In this document: in pieces, positions 39,548-48,440 of the stretch
Layout: the number at the start of each line of letters is the position of its first letter
Position numbering within the stretch: the stretch's first letter is position 1
NCBI GenBank assembly: GCA_963853835.1
Contig: OY970832.1
Coordinates: 41,138,063-41,202,062, forward strand
DNA: 64,000 nucleotides
DNA from: Calendula officinalis
Lineage: Eukaryota; Streptophyta; Magnoliopsida; Asterales; Asteraceae
Reading direction: 5' to 3'
Position numbers and translations under genes: made by a program
Notes under the pieces: model-generated
Told to the model about the DNA's origin: nothing
The model's input: only the letters and a program-made list of their open reading frames with translations
Databases searched by the model: none

Positions 39548-42248
39548 GTGAGCCTTGAGCCCTGAGCCCTTAGCCCTTAGCCCTGATCCTTGATCCTTGA
39601 GCCTTGAGCCTTGAGCCTTGAGCCTTGAGCCTTGAACCTTGATCCTTGAGCCTTGATCCTTGAGCCTTGAGCCTTGACCCTTTGAGCCTTGAGCCTTGAG
39701 ACTTGAACCTTGAGGCTTGAGCATTGACTTTTCAGCATTTACCCTTGAGCCGTGACCCTTGAGCCTTGAGCTTTGAACCTTTAATCTTGAGCCTTGAGCC
39801 TTGAGCCTTGAGCCTTGAGCCTTGAGCCTTGAGCCTTGAGCCTTGAGCCTTGAGCCTTGAGCCTTGAGCCTTGAGACTTGAGCCTTGAGCCTTGAGCCTT
39901 GAACCTTGAGCCTTGAACCTTGACTCTTGTGCCTTGACCCTTGAGCCATGAGCGTTGAGCCTTGAACCTTGGCGCTTGAACCTTGACCCTTAAGCTTTGA
40001 TACTTAAGCCTTGATCCTTGAGCCTTGATCCTTAATCCTTGAGCCTTGAGCCTTGAGTCTTGATCCTTGAGCCTTGAGCCTTGTGCCTTGATCCTTGAGC
40101 CTTGAGCCTTAAGCCTTGATACTTGATCCTAGAGCCTTGTGCCTTGATCCTTGAGCTTCGAGCCTTGCGCTTTGAGCCTTGAGCCTTGAGCCTTGAACCT
40201 TGAGCCTTGAGCCTTGAGCCTTGAGCTTTGAGCTATAAGTCTTGAGCCTTGAGCTTTGAGCCTGGAACGTTGAGCCTTGAACCTTGCACCTTCACTCTTA
40301 AACCTTGAGCCTTGATCTTTCACCCTTGAGCCTTGAGCATTGAGTCTTGAGTTTTGAGCCTTGACCCAATGAGCCTTCAGCCTTGAGCTTTGAACCTTGA
40401 GCCTTGAGCCTTGAGCCTTGAGCCTTGAGCCTTCAGCCTTGACCCTTCAGCCTTCAGCCTATAGCCTTGATCCTTGAGCCTTGAGCGTTGAGCCTTGACC
40501 CCCTAGCATTGAGCGTTGAACCGTGAGCAATGAGCCTTGAGCGTGGATCCTTTAGTGTTGATCGTATAGCGTTGCGCCTTGAGGCTTGATTCTTTGAGCC
40601 TTGAGCCTTGAGCCAGAAGCCTTGAACCTTGAGCCTTGAGCCTTCACTTTTGATCCTTGATCCTTGAGCCGTGACCCTTAAGCCTTGAAATTTGAACCTT
40701 GAACCTTGACCCTTGAGCCTTGAGCCTTGAGCCTTGAGCCTTGAGCCTTGAGCCTTGAGCCTTGAGCCTTCAGCCTTTAGCCTTGGGCGTTGAGCGTTGA
40801 GCCTTGACCCTTGAGCGTTGAGCGTTGATCCTTTGAGCCGTGAGCATTGGGCCTTGAGCGTGGATCCTTGAGTGTTGATCGTATAGCGTTGCGCCTTGAG
40901 GCTTGATCCTTTGAGCCTTGAGCCTTGAGCCTAAAGCCTTGAAATTTGAGCCTGAAGCCATGAACCTTGAGCCTTTACTTTTGATCCTTGATCCTTGAGC
41001 CGTGACCCATAAGCCTTGAGATTTGAACCTTGAACATTAACCCTTGAGCCTTGACCCTTGATCCTTGAGCCTTGAGCCTTGAGCCTTAAGCCTTGAGCCT
41101 TGAGCCGTGAGCCTTGAGCCTTGAGCCTTGAGCCTTGAGCCTTGATCTTTGAGCCTTGATCCTTGAGCCTTAAGCCTTGAGCCTTGAGCCTTTGAGCCTT
41201 AAGCCTTGAGACTTGAACCTTAAGGCTTGAGCCTTGACTTTTCAGCATTTACCCTTGAGCCGTGACCCTTGAGCCTTGAGCTTTGAACCTTTAATCTTTA
41301 CCCTTGACCCTTGAGCCTTGAGCCTTGAGCATTGAGCCTTAAGCGTTGAGCCTTGAGCCTTGACCCTTGAGCGTTGAGCGTTGAGCCTTGAGCCTTGAGT
41401 GTTGATCCTTGAGCCTTGATCCTTGAGCGTCGAGCCTTGAGCCTTGAACCTTGAGCCTTGAACCTTGACTCTTGTGCCTTGACCCTTGAGCCATGAGCGT
41501 TGAACCTTGAACCTTGGCGCTTGAACCTTGACCCTTAAGCCTTGATACTTAAGCCTTGATCCTTGAGCCTTGATCCTTAATCCTTGAGCCTTGAGCCTTG
41601 AGTCTTGATCCTTGAGCCTTGAGCCTTGTGCCTTGATCCTTCAGCCTTGAGCCTTAAGCCTTGATACTTGATCCTAGAGCCTTGAGCCTTGATCCTTGAG
41701 CTTCGAGCCTTGCGCCTTGAGCCTTGAGCCTTGAGCCTTGAGCCTTGAACCTTGAGCCTTGAGCCTTGAGCTTTGAGCTATAAGTCTTGAGCCTTGAGCT
41801 TTGAGCCTGGAACATTGAGCCTTGAACCTTGCACCTTCACTCTTGAACCTTGAGCCTTGAACCTTGAGCCTTGATCTTTCACCCTTGAGCCTTGAGCATT
41901 GAGTCTTGAGTTTTGAGCCTTGACCCAATGAGCCTTCAGCCTTGAGCTTTCAACCTTGAGCCTTGAGCCTTGAGCCTTGAGCCTTGAGCCTTGAGCCTTC
42001 AGCCTTGACCCTTCAGCCTTCAACCTTGATCATTGAGCCTTGAGCGTTGAGCCTTGACCCCCTAGCGTTGAGCGTTGAACCGTGAGCAATGAGCCTTGAG
42101 CGTGGATCCTTTAGTGTTGATCGTATAGCGTTGCGCCTTGAGGCTTGATTCTTTGAGCCTTGAGCCTTGAGCCAGAAGCCTTGAACCTTGAGCCTTCACT
42201 TTTGATCCTTGATCCTTGAGCCGTGACCCTTAATCCTTGAAATTTGAA

Positions 42249-42710
42249 CCTTGAACCTTGACCCTTGAGCCCTGACCCTTGATCCTTGATCCTTCATCCT
42301 TGAGCCTTGAGCCTTGAGCCTTGAGCCTTGAGCCTTGAGCCTTGAGCCTTGAGCCTTGAGCCTTGAGCCTTGAGCCCTGAGCCATTAGCCCTTAGCCTTG
42401 ATCCTTGAGCCTTGAGCCTTGAGCCTTGAGCCTTGAGCCTTGAGCCTTGAACCTTGTTCCTTGAGCCTTTATCCTTGAGCCTTGAACCTTGACCCTTGAG
42501 CCCTGACCCTTGATCCTTGATCCTTCATCCTTGAGCCTTGAGCCTTGAGCCTTGAGCCTTGAGCCTTGAGCCTTGAGCCTTGAGCCTTGAGCCTTGAGCC
42601 TTGAGCCCTGAGCCATTAGCCCTTAGCCTTGATCCTTGAGCCTTGAGCCTTGAGCCTTGAGCCTTGAGCCTTGAGCCTTGAACCTTGTTCCTTGAGCCTT
42701 TATCCTTGAG
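42249..42710. repeat. Tandem duplication of 231 bp within the satellite
   Basis: Copy 1 is 42249-42479 and copy 2 is 42480-42710, offset 231 bp or exactly 33 heptamers. Both contain GAGCCCTGACCC, GCCATTAGCCCTTAGCC and GAACCTTGTTCC in the same places with the same number of perfect heptamers between them. I saw no difference by eye. Confidence 0.88.
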
Positions 42711-43565
42711 CCTTGAGCCTTGACCCTTTGAGCCTTGAGCCTTGAGACTTGAACCTTGAGGCTTGAGCATTGACTTTTCAGCATTTACCCTTGAGCCGTG
42801 ACCCTTGAGCCTTGAGCTTTGAACCTTTAATCTTGAGCCTTGAGCCTTGAGCATTGAGCCTTGAGCCTTGAGCCTTGAGCCTTGAGCCTTGAGCCTTGAG
42901 CCTTGAGCCTTGAGCCTTGAGCCTTGAGCCTTGAGCCTTGAGCCTTGAGCCTTGAGCCTTGAGCCTTGAGCCTTGAGCCTTGAGCCTTGAGCCTTGAACC
43001 TTGATCCTTGAGCCTTGATCCTTGAGCCTTGAGCCTTGACCCTTTGAGCCTTGAGCCTTGAGACTTGAACCTTGAGGCTTGAGCTTTGACTTTTCAGCAT
43101 TTACCCATGAGCCGTGACCCTTGAGCCTTGACCTTTGAACCTTTAATCTTGAGCCTTGAGCCTTGAGCCTTGAGCATTGAGCCTTGAGGCTTGAGCCTTG
43201 AGCCTTGAGCCTTGAGCCTTGAACCTTGATCCTTGAGCTTTGATCCTTGAGCCTTGAGCCTTGACCCTTTGATCCTTGAGCCTTGAGACTTGAACCTTGA
43301 GGCTTGAGCTTTGACTTTTCAGCATTTACCCTTGAGCCGTGACCCTTGAGCCTTGAGCTTTGAACATTTAATCTTGACCCTTGAGCCTTGAGCCTTGAGC
43401 ATTGAGCCTTGAGCCTTGAGCCTTGAGCCTTGATCCTTGAGCCTTGAGCCTTGAGCATTGAGCCTGGATCCTTTGAGCCTTGAGCCTTGAGCTATGAATC
43501 TTGAGCCTTGAACCTTGACTTTAAGCCTTGAGCCTTGAGACTTTAGCCTTGAGCCTTGACTTTTG

Positions 43566-44202
43566 TGTTGGAATATGCTTCACGTGTATAACATATAGTT
43601 ATATGGATAGTTGTATGTGAGCCTAAAGGGTCACACACTTATACACTAAACACCTTGTTATATATAATGTAATTAGTGTAATTATATTATATATAGAATA
43701 ATGTAAGTAATTCACTAAGTAATTAAGTTTAAATTTGTTTAGACTTAAGTTATCTAGTGGGATTAATTGAAAGAAAGAAAGGACAAGGGGCTAAGTGGAT
43801 ATTTCTCTAAACTTGTTTAGGGTATATAAGGCTTAGATTAGGGAGCAAGCAATTAACCCTAATACCTCCTCCCCTTGTACCCTACGACCGAAACTACTCC
43901 CTCTCTAGGGTTCTTGGTTTTTGCCTCTTTCAATCTTGCAAGGACTAGCATCTTCAAGGGTGTTCAAGTTAGTGTAGTGTGGACTTGCTTTAGAGGTATT
44001 CCCCATTGGAATCCTTGGTTTCGGTTGCTCACAATATCCATCCGAATTCATCATTAATCAAAGGCAACTAGGGTATGATTCTTATACCATTCTCTTTGAT
44101 TTATTGTATAGTTTAATTATGTTTATCAATATTAGATCCGGTTATGGTGATTAAACTTTTCCGCTGCGTTTTGGTTCTTGTTTTAACCTAAAATCACCAT
44201 TA
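43566..44202 (+). repeat. 5' LTR of the copia element
   Basis: Starts TGTTGGAATATGC and ends CACCATTA. The end is fixed by the matching 3' LTR and by the TTTTG target duplication, giving non-canonical TG...TA termini. Contains CACGTG at 43581-43586, a TATA box at 43823-43829 and a telo-box-like AACCCTAA just downstream. A 60-codon plus-strand frame inside it is not convincing as a gene. Confidence 0.95.
43823..43829 (+). promoter_or_regulatory. Core promoter TATA box of the copia 5' LTR
   Basis: TATATAA, 258 bp into the LTR. Transcription would be expected to start about 30 bp downstream (about 43855), leaving the rest of the LTR as R-U5. The same box is at 55269-55275 in the 3' LTR. The function is inferred from position. 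Confidence 0.6.
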
Positions 44203-44203
44203 G

Positions 44204-44215
44204 TGGTATCACGAG
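44204..44215 (+). other. Primer-binding site (initiator tRNA-Met type)
   Basis: TGGTATCACGAG lies one base after the 5' LTR end. Most plant copia elements use TGGTATCAGAGC, complementary to the 3' part of initiator tRNA-Met; the first eight bases match and the last four are altered. Position and core match make this the minus-strand priming site. Confidence 0.85.
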
Positions 44216-44305
44216 TCATTATATTGATAATATAATTAACTAGTTTTTGTAAAAGTAGCAAAAAAAATCGATTTTTGGTGTTTTTATGCTAACCGATCGG
44301 AAAAT

Positions 44306-44329
44306 AATAAGAACCCTAGGGTTCTTATT
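44306..44329. promoter_or_regulatory. 24-bp perfect palindrome in the copia leader
   Basis: Arms AATAAGAACCCT and AGGGTTCTTATT with no spacer, about 90 bases after the primer-binding site. Retroviral genomes carry dimer-initiation palindromes in this interval; a similar role here is inference only. The centre also reads as two inverted telo-box-like AACCCT motifs. Confidence 0.55.
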
Positions 44330-44444
44330 TTTTCGACTTTTTATAAATACCAAGGGTTAAAAATATGATTTTTGGTAACCCTACATGCTACTTGTTACAA
44401 AAACCCTAATCAAAAATTAATCTTGTTATTGTTTTTTTGATTAT

Positions 44445-44520
44445 TTGGCTTGGATTTTATATTTATTTTTCTTTTTTGTTGATATGGCAAAACATGTATT
44501 TTTGCCATATCCCAAGCCAA
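44445..44520 (+). promoter_or_regulatory. Compound stem-loop in the copia leader
   Basis: Inner stem GATATGGCAAAA with TTTTGCCATATC around a 7-nt loop, enclosed by TTGGCTTGG (44445-44453) pairing with CCAAGCCAA (44512-44520). A 27-nt bulge lies on the 5' side. It could be part of an RNA packaging or translation-control structure; this is not shown by sequence alone. Confidence 0.5.
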
Positions 44521-46212
44521 AAACTTGTCAATTGTTGATTGTTTGTGCAAACCGATGAAAGCCTAGACCTTGTGATGAATGTGTTGTCGTTTGGTTGTTT
44601 GATTGTTTTTGGAAAAGCCGTGTTTTTTGGCTTAATTGTTGTAATTTTCTTTCATTTTTTCCTTCATGTTTGGTGCCATTTTTTTGGGGCAATTTCAATG
44701 TAAAAGTAATTAGAATAGTTGTATTTTATTTCTTTATATTATTGTAAATTGTTGACCAAAGATGAAGAAACAATGAAGAAAAAACAACAATTTTCGGCAC
44801 CTCCTGCGCAGCTGCACGAAAACAGACTTTCCCGGAGATTGGCAAATCCGTTGGACCTGAAACTGTAACGTCCTGAAATTTTAGTTAAATAATTTATAAT
44901 TAAAATTAAATTTTAAATTACGTCTTAGACGGACTATGAATTAACTGTGTAATAACTATGTGACATTCGATGAGGGTGAGTGTTTTTCTTAAATATGTGA
45001 CGTTTGGTTACGCGTCAAGTGTGTTAATTATTATATCTTCTTTTCATTATTTTAAACCCTGAGAGTTAGAGTCAAGGCCGGGCGGAGGCCACGGCCAAGA
45101 CCCGATTAGTTATGCCGTTATGTAGACGTGGTGTGAAGTTTTGATTTTAATTCTCGAGTTAGCAAAAGGGCGAGCCGGATATGTTTCCATCCTTTCTCTT
45201 GTTCGGCCCGAGTTCTGGAGATTAGGAGCCCAAGATAATTGAGCCCAAGTTTTCTAATTAAGTCTTAAACCCATCTAATCTAGACTTAAACTAAAATACC
45301 CTAAGACCATCCCATTGATCCCTAGGTGCCGACAAAAAAATAAAGAACCATTCTCAGCCGTGATTTTTGGATCATCTCTACCTTCGTCTTCCATTGTTCC
45401 AGCCGTTATCAAGAGCATCTCCAATTCATAATTTATTCCTGCCATCGAGTGAGCATGGTTTGATTCTGTGTTGATGAGCAAGCAAGCTAGTCCAATTAAT
45501 TCTCCGATCCCATGTGAACGCAAGCAAGCAAGATCATCCATTCAATTTTCTGATTTCGTGTGACTAAGGAGCCATCGAGATTGTAGAGCGGTGATCGGGA
45601 TTATTCTTATCTGTAGTTTATTCCTTTATCAATTCCTTGATTCCTTTAATTTCTTTCCTGTTTTCCGAGTACTAACATGTGACATGGTTGCACTTCGAGT
45701 CGGGGGCTGGACAAAACGAGCAGCAATCGAGGGACTGAGCAAGGGAGTTATCATCGTCATAGATTCAGATTGAGGAAGTGAAAAGGTATCGGGAATTCTA
45801 TTCGGTAAGGTTTTTGTATTCTGCTCGGTTTCGTTTCTTGTTCGATTAGTTTGTTCGACTCTAACATTTAGAATATTGTGGGCTGCAGGAATTCTACTCA
45901 CCAGCAGAAAAGCATTCGAGCAGGAGGGATTAAGTGATCTCGCGGTTCAAGTTGATAATCGATTCGGTAGTTTTTTTTTAACCTTTTTCTTCACTGTTTT
46001 AATTTCCGTAAACTGAGTTGTGAATCTGTTTAGTGTAGAGGGAATACAGGGATGTGATTTTGGAAGTGTAGTACCGAGACTAACCTAGGTCCGGGTTGGT
46101 TATGAGCATGTGGTCCTGTTAGTACGGCTGTTGTTGTCCCGTTTCGACTTAATCGATGTGTCCCGATTAGTTAGATTAACATAGACTTGTCATTTATAAT
46201 TCGGGTTTGGTA

Positions 46213-46237
46213 TATATATATATATATATATATATGG
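46213..46237. repeat. (TA)n microsatellite
   Basis: About 12 TA dinucleotides inside the nested solo LTR. The related solo LTR at 55827 lacks it at the corresponding place, so it arose in this copy or its lineage. Confidence 0.9.
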
Positions 46238-47026
46238 AAAAACTGAGATGTAGGGGCTGTCGGGTAATGAATTCTAAGTGCTCGGGTTCTTCGGTTACGG
46301 GTCGGGTTGCTAAAACGGGTTCTATAAGTCAACACTTTTTCTGGCAGAATCTGCCTCCTGTTCTCAACTGTTTTTGACGTGCTTAAATTAATCTTTAGAG
46401 TTTTCGGTCTGTGCTGGGACCTTGATTGTTGAGTTAGCTTTTCAATGCCGCAACCCTCTCGTCAATCCGAATTACGATTTAAAAGTTATATCTATTTTAG
46501 TATGCTGCTGTTAGGAAACGTGACCTGTACGACATGTCTGTCTTGCGATACTGTTTTGAGACCCGTAGAATCTGTTTTGGCCAGTGACCGTCTCACAACG
46601 AATTGTAGTTCTGATTGTCTAATTTATGCAGTAAAAATATGGAAACAATCTAGCGAGCCGTTTAGGAGTAATGGCAGTTCCCGTGAGACCGACGGGTGCT
46701 GCCAGTTTTCTAAATTGAGTCCTTGGAATGGATTGTAATTCGGGTTTTCATTTTTATGCTTTTAGGATCGTCTAGGAATAACCGAGCAGCGCCTTAGAGT
46801 ATTGAGGATCCTTTGGAGCTTACATTTTCTCGAGGTGAGTATTCTCACCGTGTATTCAGTTTTAACGTTATACATGCATGACTTACGTGTTACATTACTT
46901 GCACCATATTTGCTATCTGAGTTATCTGTTATCTGAGTTATCTGTGATCTAGCGTCTTGTGTTCTGAGTTTCTGAGTTCTGAGTTTCTGAGTTTTGAGTT
47001 AAACATTAAACATAATATATCTGACT

Positions 47027-47122
47027 TGACACCGAAGAGCACTGGTGTCAGACGTTTTGACTTGGCACCGAAGAGTACTGGTGCCAGGCCTTTTGACTCA
47101 ACACCGAAGAGTACAGGTGTTG
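47027..47122. promoter_or_regulatory. Three 36-bp-spaced dyads with covarying arms in the solo LTR
   Basis: Three 24-bp dyads start at 47027, 47063 and 47099. Each has a 7-bp arm, a middle close to GAAGAGNACT, and a complementary arm. The arms differ together: TGACACC with GGTGTCA, TGGCACC with GGTGCCA, CAACACC with GGTGTTG. They lie about 56 bp upstream of TATATAAAT at 47178. They could be DNA sites for a dimeric factor or RNA hairpins. The second solo LTR has the same triplet at 57922-58018, partly decayed. Confidence 0.7.
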
Positions 47123-47177
47123 AGGTGCTGTGAGGCGGGTCGAGGTTGATCTCTCGGCTCAAGTCACACTAGCGCGC

Positions 47178-47186
47178 TATATAAAT
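47178..47186 (+). promoter_or_regulatory. Candidate TATA box of the gypsy-type solo LTR
   Basis: TATATAAAT about 400 bp before the LTR end, conserved at 58074 in the second copy. Assignment as core promoter is from motif and position only. Confidence 0.4.
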
Positions 47187-47591
47187 TAAAATCTGAGTAA
47201 TAAAATCCGAGAAATAAATCTGAGTAATTAATCGAGTAGATTCTGAGTAGGAGTACACCGATGTGCCCTCATGTGTTGTATGTTTTAATTGTTTACATTT
47301 TGAGATTATTCACTCAGCTTCCCAGCTGACCCAAACTTTCCCCCACATTGTTTCAGGTACCAGCAAAGGAAAGGAGAAGGTGAACGGTTGACCGCTGTAT
47401 CTTTTCATTACTGATGTGGACAACATTTAATATTTTAAAACACTTTATTTTATTTAAACTATTTTCGCATTAAATACATTTTTAAATGAAAATATTATTA
47501 TTGGGATTTAATTATTCAAGTTATTGGGACCTTTTTATTTAAAATCTTGTATTTAAAAATTTTAAATTTTCTGAATTTTTTGGGTGTTACA

Positions 47592-48440
47592 GAAACCACC
47601 GCCAAAAGTTCCGTAACTCAGAGACCTACAACTTTTCAGAGGCCGGGAAGACTAACGAAGACTCCTTCAGTGACTTTTCGGGCTTCCAAGGCTGCTGGAA
47701 TTTTCTGGCAGATTCATTTTTTCACAAGTTTGGGTTCTACTTGCTCAAGAATGTCTTGGAGCAAGTGGGAGCCCATTGGGTTTATGTAGGCCCGTTTGGG
47801 TTCATGTTGGCCCGTCCCTTAGATTGACCCTTCGGTCCGTCGTGATGACTCACGTGACCGAACCTAGGATTTCATCGGTCGAGGTTTGCACAAAAGTTTT
47901 TACCGTTTATTACAAGACTTATGAAGTGGTATGAATGAAGTACATGATTCATTCATATCTTAATAAAATTTTATTAAATTAAAATTTAACATACCTTAAA
48001 TTTAAGTCACGCCGTCCAATCGATTGTAAATCACTTGCTTCTATTTTTGAATTCACGTGAGACGTGGTTCGAATCTAGATTCGAGGTCATTATTCTCTAC
48101 GCGTGAGACCTAGAGCTATTTTGACATGATTTCATATTGGATGACTTAATCGAGTTAACGGTGAGACCTTGACTCGAGGCGACGATGCGACAAACATGCC
48201 ACTTGACCCTAGATGCTTGTTCACTAGGTGCCACGAAGTCCCATACCTCTAAGAGTTGCACTTGTAATGCAATTTTTGAACGTCACCTACCTATTGGATC
48301 TATCACATCTAGCAGATCAACTGATGCGGTGATAGAATCTCAATGGGATCTTAGCTTTTAATTAAAATTAATTGGGTAGTTAATTGATTAAAAGAAATTA
48401 GTATCGAAAATACTAATTAATGAATTTTGATATTTTGTAG
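47592..48440 (+). other. Copia 5' leader, part 2 (non-coding)
   Basis: Resumes the copia leader after the second copy of the GAAAC duplication and runs to the gag start. It contains a short internal repeat (GGCCCGTTTGGGTT followed by GTTGGCCCGTCCC near 47790-47817). The last about 80 bases are AT-rich and lead into ATG at 48441. No convincing open frame. Confidence 0.7.

Larger units (their letters stand above)
36300..43440. repeat. Second higher-order repeat family in the satellite, about 1.4-1.7 kb units
   Basis: The landmark GACCCCCTAGC occurs at about 37381, 39094, 40497 and 42057 (spacing about 1.7, 1.4 and 1.6 kb). Each is followed by GTGGATCCTTTAGTGTTGAT and GTATAGCGTTGCGCC. A second landmark, TTTTCAGCATTTACC, recurs at about 36487, 38190, 39730, 41241, 42777, 43097 and 43318. 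Larger-scale offsets of about 3.06 kb (37711 and 40770) show that pairs of units were duplicated together. These landmarks are absent or rare before 34 kb. Confidence 0.8.
34997..43565. repeat. Heptanucleotide satellite array (second block)
   Basis: TTGAGCC-type heptamers resume in the same orientation. The first about 800 bp (35000-35800) match the variant order around 18400-19150, for example the shared TTGATTCTTTGT and CCCTTGCTCCTTGAGCC strings. From about 36.3 kb the higher-order pattern is different from that of 1-34 kb. The block ends at the target site of the copia element. Confidence 0.96.
44216..44863 (+). other. Copia 5' leader, part 1 (non-coding, structured)
   Basis: AT-rich untranslated leader between the primer-binding site and the nested solo LTR. 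It holds a perfect 24-bp palindrome at 44306-44329 (arm AATAAGAACCCT and its complement). It also holds a compound stem-loop at 44445-44520: a 12-bp inner stem (44481-44492 with 44500-44511, 7-nt loop) and a 9-bp outer stem (44445-44453 with 44512-44520). No open frame of note. Confidence 0.75.
44864..47591 (+). mobile_element. Solo LTR, gypsy-type (TGTAAC...GTTACA), nested in the copia leader
   Basis: 2728-bp element starting TGTAACGTCC and ending GGGTGTTACA, flanked by a perfect 5-bp duplication GAAAC (44859-44863 and 47592-47596). TG...CA ends, extended inverted termini and a 5-bp duplication fit an LTR retrotransposon. No primer site, coding region or second LTR is present, so it is a solo LTR left by LTR-LTR recombination. 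Long LTRs with these ends suggest Ty3/gypsy, as inference. It has a TA microsatellite at 46213-46237, three regularly spaced dyads at 47027-47122 and TATATAAAT at 47178. Small open frames inside are not credible genes. A relative with a near-identical right third lies at 55827-58487. Confidence 0.85.

Noticed and set aside
43875..44057. 60-codon plus-strand frame in the copia 5' LTR
   Set aside because: Lies in the transcribed LTR leader, no domain, and is only present because the LTR is open there by chance. The long leader and later gag start argue against a role.
45275..45541. 88-codon minus-strand frame (and others at 45629, 46445, 46938, 47547) as genes
   Set aside because: They lie inside or at the edge of the gypsy-type solo LTR, have no recognisable domain, and are not conserved as frames in the second copy apart from the near-identical right end.
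47027..47122. Three 36-bp-spaced repeats as a CRISPR-like array
   Set aside because: Only three units, the arms vary while the middle is constant, the genome is a plant, and the array lies in an LTR. They are better described as dyads.
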